From Apis mellifera (Eukaryota; Arthropoda; Insecta; Hymenoptera; Apidae): DNA of 64,000 nt. The notes beneath the pieces are model-generated. The model was given only the letters and a program-made list of their open reading frames with translations, was not told the DNA's origin and searched no databases. Location: positions 8,972,289 through 9,036,288 of the forward strand of contig NC_037640.1 in NCBI RefSeq assembly GCF_003254395.2, in the 5' to 3' direction. The translations under genes were made by a program, and so were the position numbers. Below are positions 21,831-35,560 of this stretch, piece by piece; positions within the stretch are counted from its first letter, which is position 1; each line of letters starts with the position of its first letter.

Positions 21831-24800
21831 GAATTACACGATTATGAAATAATTTTGACAAACGAGATTAATCATCCTTTGTTTGCTTAATTATTTAATC
21901 TAAATCCTCTTAGGAGTAAGCCGAGAATTTAATTTGCAATTAAATAAGTTTGAGACTTGAATTCCATTTTTTCTCTCTCTATTGTACTCCGCTTGTGAAG
22001 TACTCTCCTTTCTGCCTGTTTCCGGTCGCGTGGCGAATTCCGCGTGGAACAACTTCCGCCCTTTCATCCCGCCGGATGGATCCACCTTCGCCTCTCCAGT
22101 ATTCAAGCCGTTCTCTCGCGCGATCGTGAAAGTTTGATCGCGTTACGCGCTTGTGTCGCTCGCATATTGAACTCGGGGAGGGGGTGGGAAGGGAAAAAGG
22201 GGTCGTGAAAAATACGTGCAAAGTGTTTGCCAAGATTCGGTGTGGGGTTATACGGGAGTACAAGTATCGCCGATGGAAAAGTTGAAAGTCGAAGGAAAGG
22301 AAGGGGCGTGGATGGATTCTTTCTTTTTTTTCCTTTTCTTTGCCGCCATTCCTCCCCCCAACGATCCTCTTCTATTACTACTTTTCTTATTCCATTCCAA
22401 TAAATTATGTCTCTCACGCGTGCAAAATTATATTTTTTACAGGAAATGCCTAAATTTGTTTTTAAGAAGATACGATAATTTTTTTATTTTCCGTGCAATT
22501 ATTAAACGAAGAACACGAAATGTATAAATTTAAATAATAAGCTTTTTAGGATGAGGTAAAATAATCCTCGTGCAGTTATATATTTCGTTTGCACGAAAGG
22601 GGAGGAAAATAGGCGAGGAAGAGAGAAAATTCCTATGCATCCTATCCCAACTATTTATACCCTGTCCACGCTTTTAAAAAGTAATATCGAAGACACGCAT
22701 CCTCGTGGCTTTATTTTCAATCTCGAAGCATCTTTATTTTTACCAAGTTTCAACCAAGGATCATCATACTTTTCCCACCGTACCGAGATGAACGCGCGAG
22801 ATCGATCCTCACCGATCCTCTCTAAATATATTTTTAGCCGATGTCGATATCGGCGGCCAAGGGCGGAATCGTTTATCATTGACATTAGCTGTCAGCCACG
22901 GGGGTTTATATACGATACGCATAATCGAATATCCCTCTGTATCCCGTGCCATGGGTAATTACGATATTGCATCGATCGAAAGAAAATCATCGGCTATACA
23001 TTAACGTTCCATCTCCATTTTAAAATCCTTCCCTCTCTTCCCTGGCTTTGATCCCCTCCTCGTTTTGAAATTTAAATTTCAAGTCTCGATTCGAATCTCC
23101 GCCGAAGAGGAAGCTCGTAATCCAATTTTTCAACGAAACGCAAGTTGGGAAATTGGGCAAATAATTAAATTAAAAAGAATGATGAATTGTAAGATTGTCG
23201 AATTTTTTTTGAAAAAGTTTCGCGGGAAATGGACGTTCTTCGACCCCAATATATTTATTTTACGAGAGAAGGAAAAGAGGTTTCGGCACGAAATAGCGGG
23301 GGTAATAATGGTCGATGAAACTATTTCAATAACAGGTCTCACCCCCTGCCGGAAATGGCAGGATTGCCTTCGTTTCTCCTTATTTTCCATCATTTTTGTT
23401 TCCTTTGTATTACAACTGGCGAAACGTTCTGGATACGAAAGAAAGAAGGGAGAAGAGAAGGGTTTGTTTTGAGGAAAATATTCGTTCGGGAGAGACTTGT
23501 ATTAATCCGATTCTCTTCCCCCACTAGGAATATTATTCCGTATAATATTTTATGCAACGTATAATTCTAGAATTTGTGGGATGCTCGTTGAATGTTTCCA
23601 CGGCTCGAAAAACCGCGACCGGTTTCACCGTGATGAAAAACAGAGCGTGTAACCACAAGCGTTGTCGCCGTCTCTAAGAACCATGAAATTTATTATCGGC
23701 CTCCTCGTTTCAACCGATTATCGATGCCGATGACTTAAAGCTAGCGCTATCCTCTCAGATTTATCCAATGTTATCGCTCATCGAACGCGGCCATTACCGT
23801 GAAATCGTGCGTAAACGATCCTCGCTTTCCATCCACCGATTACCGGATAATGCGTGCGGTATTTCGCTCTCCTTTCAGAGAAACTTCGTTTTTTTTTTTT
23901 CTTTTTTTCTTCTCTCCCCCCTCCTTTTCGCGCTAAAATAAGAGCGAGAAGGGAGCAATTTAAAAAAAGAAAAATCCATCTCTCTGCCGTAAATAACCTA
24001 TCGGCGAGATGGAATCGATTCATCAAGCGCGCGATAAATTGTGATCGATTCGGATGGAACTTTCTGAATTTATCGGGGAATTATCAGAAACTTGAATTCG
24101 AGTATTTGAAATTCTTTATCTTCCTATAAAAGCATCGCGTTTTAAAGTTTCAAATATCAGTATTGAATATCTTTCCTTTCTAAAGTGTACGAGAGATATG
24201 TAATATATTTTCTCAAACTCTTCCGATAATTTTAATACTTTTTAATGGAAAGTGCGAATTATTGATTGAATCGAGAGCAAAATAGTCTTAATTCACGTGA
24301 CATGTCCAAATAAAATCGCGCCAAGAAAATCGTTGTTTTCGGGACGAATGGTGCGTGCATCCATCACTCAAGCAACATTGAAGTTACATCGACGCGACTA
24401 TTAATTATCTACGAGATTGCAGAACGATACGAATATCGATCGTATATACGTCCTTTCTTACTTACGCACTTGCATACTCTATTCACCCTCGAAATCGCGT
24501 TTTACTTCTCCTTCGAGCGAAACTATTAATTACGAAGCGTTTATCGTAACGATTGTACGATAGGAGGGTGGTGCGTTCGAGGCGGCGTTTGGAAAGTGTT
24601 TGAAAATTGCGGCTTTCCTCCCTCCCTTTCCTGAGCAAAAACTTTGATCGATTCGTGGTAGAAGCAGAAGACGATAATTGGACGTTCTCCTCGTTTTTAT
24701 TTTAATTCAACACTTTTATCGCGCGTGAAAGAAATTGGCGTAGTTCGATACGTAGAAATTCGAGGCGTGTATATGATGGTTCGATATCGATCGAGTTTGA

Positions 24801-27800
24801 CGATTTTATTTACGCAAAATTTAAACGTACGGAATTGAAATCATTCCAGAGTGCTCGTCAAAGTTTCCAAATTCCAGAATCGAAGAATCGCGAAGGAAAA
24901 TCAACGAAAAACCGTTGATAACGGATCGATACGTCGTTGATTAATTAATCCACGGTTTCACGGTTATGAATAGTTTATGGATAGGCGGTGCACGATATAT
25001 GGAAACGGCTTTCCTTTTATTATTAACCCACCCCCTGGTCCACCCCCTGCGCATCACGTTTGATGTTCCCCCGCAACGATGTAATTTATCTCGTTGCCGT
25101 TCCGCAGGAACAACCGCGCCGTTTCATTGACATGCAAAGCGAAACCTCCTCGTGCTTTCTTTATTTTAGACCGACCTAGAGTTGCGCGAGTTATTTCAAA
25201 CCGGTTGCCACATAACGCGCGGTGCCGCGCGCGCTTCTTGTGTCGCATTCCACTCGATCGTTATGCACTCGTAACCTTCTCTATGGTCACTCTGTCGCAA
25301 TCGAGTGTTGCACCAGCCAGAGAAATTTCGCGATTACTGTTATACGCAAATTACGTCGTTACGCTTTGTTGTGATTCGCTTTTCCCTCCATCTCTCTCTC
25401 TTCGTCCTCATTTCAGTTTTCGATGATCCTCTTCTTCTTTTCCCACGTTCGATCTCTTTTAATTTCGAAACAATGAAATACCTTTCTCGATACTCGTTCC
25501 ATAATAAAATTTCATCCAAATCGATTCTTGCAACGTCTATCATAATTTCTGTTCACGATGGAACGTCTGATCTTCTCCAAAAATCTAGCGAACAAAGCGC
25601 AAGAGAGTTCGCTTAATCGAACGGACGAGAGATATATTATAATTAGAATTTTTTTAATACCCGTTTTGATCGTATAACGGATCGCTTTGATCTTCGAAGT
25701 GAGGATCAATTATAGCTATCGAACGATGATATAAGCTGCGTCTTTTACCGACGTTCTTCTTAAGCCGTTACGAGAGGAGAAGAAGAAGAAAAGGAGGAGG
25801 AAGGAGTTGAGGGCTGCGAGCAGGTTCACATTTCGTTCTTTAATTATTCAGCCACGACCTCGCGAAACGGGTATCTCGAGATCGGGAGAGAAGGTGTATA
25901 TACGTTCTAATAGAAACTACTCGGCGTTCGTTGCCCCTACGGTCGAGTGATGCCTGGTAAAAACATTCGAGTGCACGTTTCCTGCCTGATATTGCGAATC
26001 ATTGCGAAACCCTGTGTCCGCTTATAATTTCAACGACCACGATCTTACGACCGTTTAATTTTTAATTCTCGCGCTAAAATCACTTTGACAACGATTATGG
26101 AAACTTGGTGGTAACGCTTGTCTCGTGGAAAAATTTTTTAAAGAAGAAATCGTTGTGGATCATTTTATCTTTCGACCAAAGCGATAAAATTCTCTTTATT
26201 CGCATCGACCGATCTCTTATTTCTAAGGTCGATATGAAAATCGGCGAAAAGCCGATTCGAGGGAGAAATTTTTATCTGAGAGAAAGAAACATCGATCGAA
26301 TTGATATTCTTTTTTTTTCAAGCTACTTTACAGTTTAGCCTCTTACTCCATTATCGAGGATATACAACTGCGCTATCGATTTCACGAAACGGAGACAAGA
26401 AATGGCGATGCCCATTTCCACGTTACGCTTCACTTTTCCCGAGGGGAAATGGAGAAATTCGCTGATTCGGGTCACTGTTTCGTTGTTTTGTTGGGGAAAA
26501 GAAGGAAAAGGAGGATGATATTTCGCGTTCGATCGCGCGTTAATCGAAGGGAAACGGAGGAGAAATTCTCGCGACGGCCTCCCCCTCCTCTCAGCGCCTC
26601 CTCTCGAAACTATCTCGCTCGGTTAGCAAACTAATCCTTTCACGCAATTTGCTCGACAGACGGCCGCTTCGAAAGTTCCAGATATCCGCGGGAAGACGTT
26701 CCATCGGGAAACGCTTTGCATTCGCGTTGCGTTTCGCTGGGATTGCGAAGTCCGGGAATATTTCGATCGAAGTAACATCTTCTCTCTCTTTCTCTCTCCA
26801 AATCTCTCTTCGCCGTTAGGAAAATTGGTAAATGGAAATCTCCAGTTACTTGTTTCTTTTTTAGATTTCTCGTGTACTATGATTGGTATGCGCGCAATCT
26901 CTCGGATTTGTTGATACTTCTCGACAAAATTCGCTCAAGTAATTCCTCCAACCGATCAACCTTCGATTCTTCTTTATCGAAGAATATAAGAATTAAAGAA
27001 AATCGTTCAATTTTCCTCACACATAACTTTTTTTAATACATCATCTTCGAATACAACAAAACTTGAAAACGAAGAATATATAGCGTGACATCTAAAAGAA
27101 AACTATTAATAAATTTCAATAAATATTTCAGAAGAATATCGAATCGTTACTCGAATCATTACTCGAAAAATCGTAATAGAAATACCAATCGCGACCTTGC
27201 CCGCGATTCGTTAAACGAAGCTGCAAGACAGCCCAATTTCAATCTCCTGGTCGCAAGCAACGAATCGAAGTCACCTCGAGACCCAGTGTCCCGATTTCGC
27301 CCTACCCGTTATATCGCCGTTGGCGGAGGAACGGGAAGGAATGGTGGAATTCCGAGGGTGGCAGGGCTGTCATTCGAGGAATTTCCTTGCGGTCGTCCTT
27401 GCGGCGAGGTCCAGCGGGCGCGATAGAAAACCGGAGCATTTCGAACCGAGTGCAATTCGATTCGAAGGATCCATTCCTTCGATATTCGTTTCGTCGCGAC
27501 AGGGAAGCCGGTGTAGGATATATATAATCGCCGGTCGGAGACAAAAGCCGTGTCAACGAAACGGCCATCACTCCTCGCTTTCTAATTGCAAACGCTCCAT
27601 CGCGAGATGAAATTGCTTAGAAAGATTCGCATCGTCGTGTTTTTCGAAGCACGATCGTTTCGATGGGATAATTCAAAGAGGCTGCAACGACGACGAGTAA
27701 TTATTTGGTAGATATCGTTGTGTAACGGTTTCTAACGGAGGAGAAACATTTCATCATCACGTTTGAAATTGTGGAAAATTTCTGTTTTGAATGGGTTGAG

Positions 27801-30764
27801 TAACAATTATGGAAATTTTTTTTTATGGAATTTCGAAGGGAAGGGGAAATGTGAAATATGCCATGATATCGTTAAAAGCGGTTAGAAGAATCTTATAATG
27901 GACGGAATCGTAAAGATTTCAAGGAGGACGAGAAGTGCGAATAGTTGCAAATGGATCGCAAAGATATCGTTGAATTTTTTTTCCCGCCAATCACGTGTAT
28001 ATATATTTTATATATGATCGTGGTTAACTATAAATCAGATTAGTTCCCTCATAAATCCTCGATCTACAAGACAATGGAATGGCGCTTTTAATCACGTTTT
28101 GACACCCGTCTAAACAGGACATTATGATCTTTGGAATATGTCACAACTTCGCCGCGTTATTGAGAAAGAGGAACTCGGGGGTGACATCTATTGTAGAAAT
28201 TTGTGACATTGATTTATTGCCAAGAGGGATCGGTAAACGCTTCTTGGCACCTTCGAGCGTTTAAATACAAACAGATATTACAAGCGTTGCCATTAACTTG
28301 TTCCAATTGTTATTAACATCTCAAGATATACAACTATTTTAAAATATTGAAGTTGAAATTCTTCTTCTACATCAATCCCTGTATATATATTTATGTTTTA
28401 ATCTCCTAATATGTAATCTTTCTTCACAATAAAAGCATTATCAAAGCAATGATATATTTTCTTTTGTATATCATATTTCATAAATAAAAAAAAAAAAAAT
28501 CAATCATGATCGTAACACCATCTCTCTCTCTCTTTCAAATATCAATATGGATCACAAAAGTGTTCGTGTCATCAAAAGGAACATTGGGTTTACATTGTAC
28601 GTGAGAAACCTGAAGTCTTTGCGATATTAACATCGTCCCTCGTAATAATCTGTCGAGAGTTTATCAAGAGAGAGAGAAAAGAGAGAGAGTGGCTTTGTTC
28701 CTCGAGGACACACCTCTCTCGTAAATCCTGCGATCCGCCTTTACGCTTTTTGCAGGACGAGCTTTTTTACCCGGTAATCTATCTGAAATATGCTTTAAAG
28801 AGCTATCAAGGCCACGATCGTGCGTTATCCGCTTCGAAAAACAGCTTCGAACGATTGCCGATCTCGGGGACGAAATTTAAAATTCTCTTTGATCAGCTTT
28901 CGAGAATCAACGATTCGTTGGAGAAATGAAGTTCAGAGAGAGAGAGAACGAGAAAAAAAAGAAAATACGCAAGAAAGAAAAGAAAGAATTCAAGTTCAAC
29001 GAGTTGTTCGTTAACGAAGTTGCGAGAAAGCAGAGGGTAATGAGATTCGAGGGTTTCTCGAGACGAAAGGAGGCGCGTTTCTCGTACTTGGAATAATTTA
29101 TTCCATTAGGTTAATCCAAAGGGAGATCGCCATTTTCGATTATGAAGTTATCGTCTGCGGTTATCAGACGGCACATTTCGAATACTTTTTTACTCCTTGT
29201 TCCACCTTCTCTTTCTCTCCCCGAGATTGTACAATTGCGCGGGGTATTGTATCGAGATTAACCGGCTATTATATCAGCACGATAAAGGGATTAAATTTTT
29301 CCCACCCCATTGTCGACCAAACGGCGGTAACGAGCGAAAAAGGAGGAAATTTAATTTTCAGATACGAGTTTATTAAGTACGCGATTAAACGCGTGAACCC
29401 CTAAACCATTTTCCGTATTTAAATGCTGATATTTGTCGTGGTCGTTCCGTTTTTAATTGTTGAAATAATTTTATGCGAGACGCGATCCTTTTACAGGGGG
29501 AAATTTATCCGATTTGTATCAAGGTGTTTACTTCCTATATTATATGAAATATTAATAAAGTGTTATATTAAATGAAACGTTTCTAATGCGAATAGAGATT
29601 AAATATCTAGCATTAAAAATGGTTAATTATTCAGTTAAATTTTAAAATAGAAATTCTCGAAACGAAGAATATTTTATAGAGAGAATCTGTATTAATCTGT
29701 GTTTGTAATGTGAATAAAAAAACGTAAGATGAACTTTATATCGAATGTTGAATAATTTTCGCGTTAGTTATATTTTAAAGTAGAAATTTTCGCATTGGAA
29801 TACGAATAGAGAAATATATATTTAGAGATATTTTCTCGAAACGAAGAGATTAATTTTAATTGATATAAAATTTCACGCGAAGCTTCACTTTCCATTTCTT
29901 CCTCTCGCGTCCCCGTTAAAGCGGCAAAGTAGGATGAATTTACACGGTAATAAGGAAAGCAATCTCTTCATTACACCGTCCGTTGTTCCCATCCCCCTTA
30001 GCTGCCATTAATTTCCTGCCATTATCTCGTCGAACAACGTCTTATCCAGTCTGTTGGCCAACGATCCGGCGGACACAGTCACGCAGCCTTTTGTTTTATC
30101 GTTCGATCTCGCGATAACCGTGTTTCAGTTCACCTTGATCGCAGATCCTTACGTCGATACCTTACGTGCTCATGTTATAAACGCGTCTAGATCAATTATA
30201 TCGGCCCGTTACACAGGCTTTGTAGTATCACGGTGAACAGTTACGTTTCAATGCACCTTCAACTTTCCAGCAATTTGTTCAAAGGTTATTGTTATACATT
30301 TTTCGAATCGATGGTAAATTATGGGGTACGAATTTTGTAACCGGTATTATCAGATATTTATCAGGGGAGGAAGGGAGGAGAAAAAAAATAATGTAGATAA
30401 TTTTGGCTTGTTCAATTTTAACTTTGTTTGAATAGAAACCGTAAATCAGATTTAATGAGTGAAATCATTGAAACGAAATATCTTTTTTAATAGCTGATAA
30501 ACATAATTTCCTGAAATTCCGTAGATATAAATCTTTTACAAGGCATTAAAATTAAAATTGTGTAATTTAAAAGTTATTTTTAATGCGCTGACATTAAACT
30601 ACATAACGATTATTAAATTTTCAAATCAAAATAAATAGTACGAATTGAATATAATTTTTTTCTCACATTAGCAAAGATTTAATTATAGAATCTTGAATAC
30701 GAATGCGGAGAAAGAAAATTTGCAGGATGAAAAAGTGAAATCTGATAACTTTGTAATTCTTGTG
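21831..30764. other. Long non-coding stretch
   Basis: No supported gene. CpG-rich patches occur near 22000-22330, 24990-25450, 26400-26760 and 27180-27600, with purely compositional open frames up to 135 codons. Pyrimidine runs lie near 22320-22345 and 23885-23935. A (TA)-rich spot near 27996-28015 and short CT and GA runs near 28519-28535 and 28667-28690 are simple repeats. No tRNA cloverleaf or transposase motif was found by reading. Confidence 0.5.
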
Positions 30765-30882
30765 AAATAATAAATTATTTATAATAATAAATTAATAATT
30801 TAATAATTTAATAAATTAAATTAATAATAATAAATTAAAATTAATAATAAATTAATAATAAATTTCTTAAAATATATTTTAT

Positions 30883-30919
<37 letters not shown>
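30765..30919. repeat. Nearly pure A/T block ending in a (TA)n microsatellite
   Basis: About 155 bases almost entirely of A and T, built from AATAATAAATT-type words and ending in an alternating AT run from about 30886 to 30918. It directly precedes the GC-rich foldable block at 30953-31036. Confidence 0.85.
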
Positions 30920-30923
<4 letters not shown>

Positions 30924-30952
30924 AACATAACATCGTTTATGTATTAGCACTG

Positions 30953-31036
30953 CTTGGTGTGGCGCTAAGTTCTCTCACTCTTCGCTTTCTCGCGTGCAAT
31001 GCCTATTGCGGCGTACACCGAGAAGGATGGGTGACC
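30953..31036 (+). ncRNA. GC-rich foldable block, candidate structured RNA or short repeat
   Basis: CTTGGTGT (30953-30960) can pair with ACACCGAG (31015-31022), enclosing a hairpin in which GCAAT (30996-31000) pairs with ATTGC (31005-31009) around the loop GCCT, with flanking CGC/GCG pairs. It is followed by GGATGGGTGACC (31025-31036), a 12-base word also found in the C-box region of 5S rRNA genes. The rest does not read as a 5S gene. It could be a 5S-derived remnant, a SINE-like repeat or a chance structure. Strand is given as read; no promoter or terminator was established. Confidence 0.25.
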
Positions 31037-34000
31037 ATCACTTTAAACACTATCTTTATTTCGTTTACGAAACAAATTTCTCTCCGTTTTTATGTTTTTC
31101 TTTAATCCTCTTCTCATTTCTCTTGTATAAATGCATAGTAAAATTTATAATTCTATCTTCAAACTCCTTTTAATTTGTTTATCATACCCTTTGTTTATAC
31201 ACACACCGCTTTTTCTACATTCCAAGAAATAAGTGGTTCAACGCAAAGGGATATCAAACTCCAATGGCACCATCCACTTGGTATTCGATTTCTCTAGAAT
31301 TTACCAATCTAAGAGTGCCATACATTTTTTCTTCGTTGCAAAAATCAATTTCTTTCAAAAAAAATATTCAAAATTTCACGTTCAATATATAAAATTTTCA
31401 TTTAAATATTCCAATTCACCAAATCATTTTCGTTGAATTTTTATTCCAATCTTTTCCCATAATTATCGTCACACACGATGTATAGAACGTCAGATCGTCA
31501 CATATTCCACTTACGATTAACAGCTCGCTATAAATAACCGATGATGGAGAGCGTCGGAGTTCGCGTGTCACTGGATACGCGTTACGCGTGATGCACACGA
31601 CGCGTCGCATCGAAACGTAGCGGAATGGGAATGCAGAGTCGGTCAGAGTTACGTCTCTGGCGCGCACGATCGTCGAACAAATTCCAATGTGTCATTCTGG
31701 CCGGTGCACAACAACGCGTGGAAGGTGTTCGCACACGAGCCATGGGGAGCTTGGGCCGTGTTGTTTCGCGAATGCGATTCACGGAAAACGATTTTTCTCT
31801 CGGCCCCTGCCATTTGTAGAAAATTTATTCGCGTCTCGCTTGGCCGCCTGCTTTCGGTTACTCGTTGCATTTGGGAAACTACATGGATGGAAGCACGAGG
31901 GAAACGCAAGTTCAACGCTAGCTGGCCGCTGGCCGCTTGCGGTTTATCGTATATGTGCCGTCACTTTGCCTTAATTATACGTCTCCGCCTCTTAATTGTG
32001 AATTGTCTGGTAATTCGGCTCGGCGAGGATGCTCGTTCCTTATTGCAATTAATAATACTGTTAAGTGGGCGGCATTCGACCAAACGGCCGAGAACTGTTC
32101 CTGGAATCGTTCGTAACATACTGAATAATTATAGATCCGCCAGTGAGAACAGGCTTCGTACCAATTCGAGAACATATAGCGAAAGTGTATCCAAACAACA
32201 TCGCGAAAGTCTGTAAAATTCACCTTTTTTAAGGCGAATTTTCAAATATATCTAATCTAATATATCTAAATCTTTATCTTTTCTTATTTTGTAAAAACGA
32301 GTTAAGTTCATTTTCGACTCGTGTTTGCTTTGATAATTCTCCGATAAGAGAAATAATGATATCGATGATTGACGTCAATTCATTGATCGTCATTTTATAT
32401 TGAAGATAGATCACAACCTTAACCTTCAAGTTTGATGCAATTAATAAACGTAATTTTAATTTAATTTATATTTATAATTATATCATCAAACTCTGACTGA
32501 TCTTACACTTACTTTGGTGAAATTATATACATAATGTCTAAATAGAAACTCTCCTGCTTCTTCTCAACGGATTGACCTTAATTCGCATCGATCGGATGGA
32601 TCGGCTCGGTCTATACCTGACTTTAATATTGCCGACTGACCGATCAACGGAAGTGGTTACTTTGACCATTGAACTGAGTCGTAACGCAGCCTTTCCGTGA
32701 CTTACTCCGAGATTACGGCACACATTTAATATATCGAGTGAGGATTATTTAAAACAGTTTGTCCCAACGCGTTGTCCACACAATTACGCGTTGCCACGGA
32801 CCCGTGTCGAGGCCACATTTGGCGGTGGACGCGAGAGGAACGGCTGGAGAACAGACGACGGACACTGGGCGAGTGCCAATAATCGCATCTCTTGGCCGTA
32901 GTTACGACTATACAGGGTGATTCTCTCGCCCCGTCCATTCGAAAGCAACGTCGAATACCTCGCCTCGAGTATTTGGTTCACGTTTGTAAACGAACAAATA
33001 CGATCTTCCGCGGTGATTTGTTATCGTGATTCAATGGATGACGAGGCGAGCGATGTATCATATCATCGATAGATAGATTGTTGTATCGAAACTGGCGCGA
33101 TAATTCTTTTTGAATCATCCTGGTAGTTTTGAGACGCGCGTTGATTAAATCGCCGCGATCGAGAGCGTTAAAAACATGAGCAGGGAGAATGATGTTGTGA
33201 GCAAACATCGTTCTATTTTCCGAATTAAAGTCGAATTTCGAACCCGTGGCAGCCGTTTCCGTCGCACGAGGAGGGCGGAGATCTCTCTCGAAACGTGCCA
33301 ACAGCTGGCCTCCCCCTCCCCCTTTCCCCCCCTCGCTTTGTTTCCCCAAGAGGCGAGAGACTATTTGCACGCGAGCAGAGAAAAGAAATTCGCTTAACCA
33401 TATACCGGGGGGGAGGGTTGTGCGTTTCTCATATTTCAGTCTTCCGTTGTGACAGCGGCTAGACGGGGCCGAAACGATGGTAGATTCGCGAGTCGGTTTA
33501 AATTAGGGAGTCTAGACGCCTCGGAAATACCACGTGGACCGCGTCATGCTACATCCACCGGCCTTCCAATTCGAACGTTCGCGCCTCCGTGCTTCCGTCG
33601 ATTGTATCTGCGTTGGATATAACCGGTGTTAAGAAAAATTTTCCCAACGTTTAAATTTTCTAACACGCGTTCGTTTCGTTTCTCTATCTGTTTGCGAAAC
33701 ACTTTGGGGAATTTTAATAATTTCTCCAAAAGTTTAGTTAAAAAGAGGGAAGAAGCGGAAACTTTTTGCAATCAGTTTATCCTAGGTTGGATTAAAACTG
33801 GGAACCGGAACCGTCGCTGTTTCTCCAATTATTTGCCGGGACTCTTAATTAATCCTTGCATCGAAATTCCATTAACAAGCGGAATAACTGGATGCGTCTA
33901 AAATAAATCTCCAGCATTTAAGATTGCGTGAAAATGAATTTGATTTAGCCGGAAGTTTGGAAAGAAAAGTTTGTAAATAAAGAACTATGTAATGTAAATG

Positions 34001-34261
34001 CGACTCGTTTAATAAAGTTTTTTTTTTCAGCCGAGTTTTATCTCCTATAATAAATTTTCTAAATCATTTCATAAAACGATTCAAGCTGTTTCGCCTTCCT
34101 ATACTATTATTACAAAACCTGCAAGGCATTAATTAAATACCCGTAATTATTTTATTTTACCCATTTTATTTCACGCTTAATAGTTTGCAACCAGGAAGTT
34201 GATAAAATAAATTAAATTGAAGATTCCTGTAGCAGGAGGAACAATTTATTCCAGCCTGTAG
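31037..34261. other. Non-coding stretch with CpG-rich islands upstream of the leader zone
   Basis: Islands at about 31540-32210 and 32540-33560 are open in several frames on both strands (longest 175 codons at 31689-32216). They show no domain or convincing splice flanks and are not called as genes. They may be upstream regulatory DNA of the plus-strand gene whose leader follows. C-rich runs near 33307-33340 and a G-rich run near 33406-33417 are notable. Confidence 0.4.
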
Positions 34262-34271
34262 TTGTGCAACC

Positions 34272-34835
34272 ATGGACCATCCTGTTGCAACAGCCGGTTC
34301 GAGGCCCTTCGTAAATTCATTAATGAAAAATTACGACGAAGGCAGTATAGTAGCTTCACTTTCCCCCATTCTCGACTGGCGCAGCGTTGTCTCGTGGTCG
34401 GTGATACCTATCGGCGTCGTGTGGCGGCGCCACGATCGCATGGCCGCCCTCAGTGTTCGCGAGCCTCGCTCGGTGTGTGTTTCGTGGCGCGGTTGTCGTC
34501 GTCGTTGTTGCCCGTTCATCTGGTCTCCGTTTGTTTTTACACGTTACATCGGTGCAGTGGTAATTAATTCCGTCGCGAATCCGTCCCCACGCGAATCAAC
34601 CAATCTGCCGTGTATACCGCGTCCTCGCGAATTCGTCTGTTTTTCACCAACATCTCAACGCGAGACGTTTCTCGCGTTTGTGTCTCTCTCTCTTGTGCGC
34701 GACAGCGAGAGAGCGTGTGTGTCAACTTTCGTGTGCGTACTTCCCCGTCGACGTCGGTGTCGCCGTTGTATTCTTCGTCGTCGTAGTCGTGATCGTGCTC
34801 GTCGTCGTCGTCGTCGTCTTCTTCTCTCGTGCTAA
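34272..34835 (+). CDS. Hypothetical 187-codon frame in the leader zone
   Basis: It starts at ATG in the context CAACCATGG, close to the eukaryotic optimum, and stays open for 187 codons. The first part (MDHPVATAGSRPFVNSLMKN and onward) has an ordinary composition. The last third is Arg- and Ser-rich because it crosses CGT/GTC repeats. There is no signal peptide or membrane segment and no motif I know. Frames are open on both strands here, so chance is the simplest explanation; a leader-encoded protein or long upstream ORF is the alternative. Confidence 0.15.
   Translation: MDHPVATAGSRPFVNSLMKNYDEGSIVASLSPILDWRSVVSWSVIPIGVVWRRHDRMAALSVREPRSVCVSWRGCRRRCCPFIWSPFVFTRYIGAVVINSVANPSPRESTNLPCIPRPREFVCFSPTSQRETFLAFVSLSLVRDSERACVSTFVCVLPRRRRCRRCILRRRSRDRARRRRRRLLLSC
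34801..34818. repeat. (GTC)6 microsatellite in the leader zone
   Basis: Six perfect GTC triplets, flanked by degenerate GTC/CGT repeats from about 34775 to 34825. On the minus strand it would encode an Asp run, but only in a shadow frame. Confidence 0.9.
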
Positions 34836-35560
34836 GCCCGCAGTTCGTGGCATCGTGCCTCTCCACAATTGTGCCTGCATCGCTCTGTCTCTCTTCTACG
34901 TGCCTCTGTGCGTACGCGCGTAGTATGTGCTTCTGTGTTTATAATAGTTGCGTCCTTTCTCTCCGTCTCGCTCTCCTCTCACCTGCAGCTAGAAGGCACA
35001 CAGGTGTCCCGTGAAGGAGTGGCGACGCCTGCCGTGAATCGTCACCGCTGTGATATTACGTCGAGAGGAGACTCTCGTGACTCCTCGAATCGAATCGAAT
35101 CCTGCCATCCGAAAACAGCCATTCACACTGCCCTGGAATTGTCAAGTACGTGTGTCCTACGCCACGTCGAAATACGTGCGCTCTGTGCGTCCACGAAATA
35201 CCGTCTCTACCGGCTCCACTTTTGACCACCATGCTGCGCGCTGACATTATACTCCGTTTCACCGATAAAACCGAATGCTTTCTGCGTGCGCTGTAACCCG
35301 TTCCGTATGTATGATTACGTTTGGCAGTCGGTATACGTGCCGGATGTTTGAGGTTACTCGTGTAAGCCGGCTTCGTGCCTCGAGCTTTGTGTATAACGTA
35401 TATATACTAGCCTCGTTTATTGTATTTTACGTAACCAATGAATGTCGTTTTGTTTGCACCATAATCGTAAGATATTTTTCTTCCGCGCCAATACTATCGT
35501 ATCTCGACCTTCGGCGTCTCGTCGCGTTTTCAAATGGGATGGGAAGTTAGGTTAGGTCGC

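Larger units (their letters stand above)
34262..35560 (+). promoter_or_regulatory. CpG-rich promoter and 5' leader zone of the plus-strand gene
   Basis: About 1.3 kb of the most CpG- and pyrimidine-rich sequence in the window, with (GTC)6 at 34801-34818, many TCTCTC runs and several candidate donors (CAA|GTACGTG near 35143, CGT|GTAAGC near 35361). The next strong acceptor (TTTTTTATCTTAG) is at about 36266. This is the pattern of a broad, non-TATA promoter with a spliced untranslated leader exon. The exact start site and donor cannot be decided without transcript data. Confidence 0.4.

Noticed and set aside
31025..31036. A full 5S rRNA gene
   Set aside because: Only GGATGGGTGACC matches. The other conserved 5S segments are missing in the right order, so it is reported only as a foldable block.
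31689..32216. 175-codon plus-strand frame
   Set aside because: It has no ATG in good context. Frames overlap on both strands in a CpG-rich island, and no motif is recognised.
33418..33461. TTGTGCGT followed 22 bases later by TGTGACAGCGGCTA, together resembling insect miR-210
   Set aside because: The two halves are separated and no opposite arm able to form a precursor hairpin was found. A 14-base partial match to some known microRNA is expected by chance in 64 kb.
34564..34866. Asp-rich minus-strand frame
   Set aside because: It is the reverse complement of the GTC repeat in the leader zone, so it is a shadow frame.
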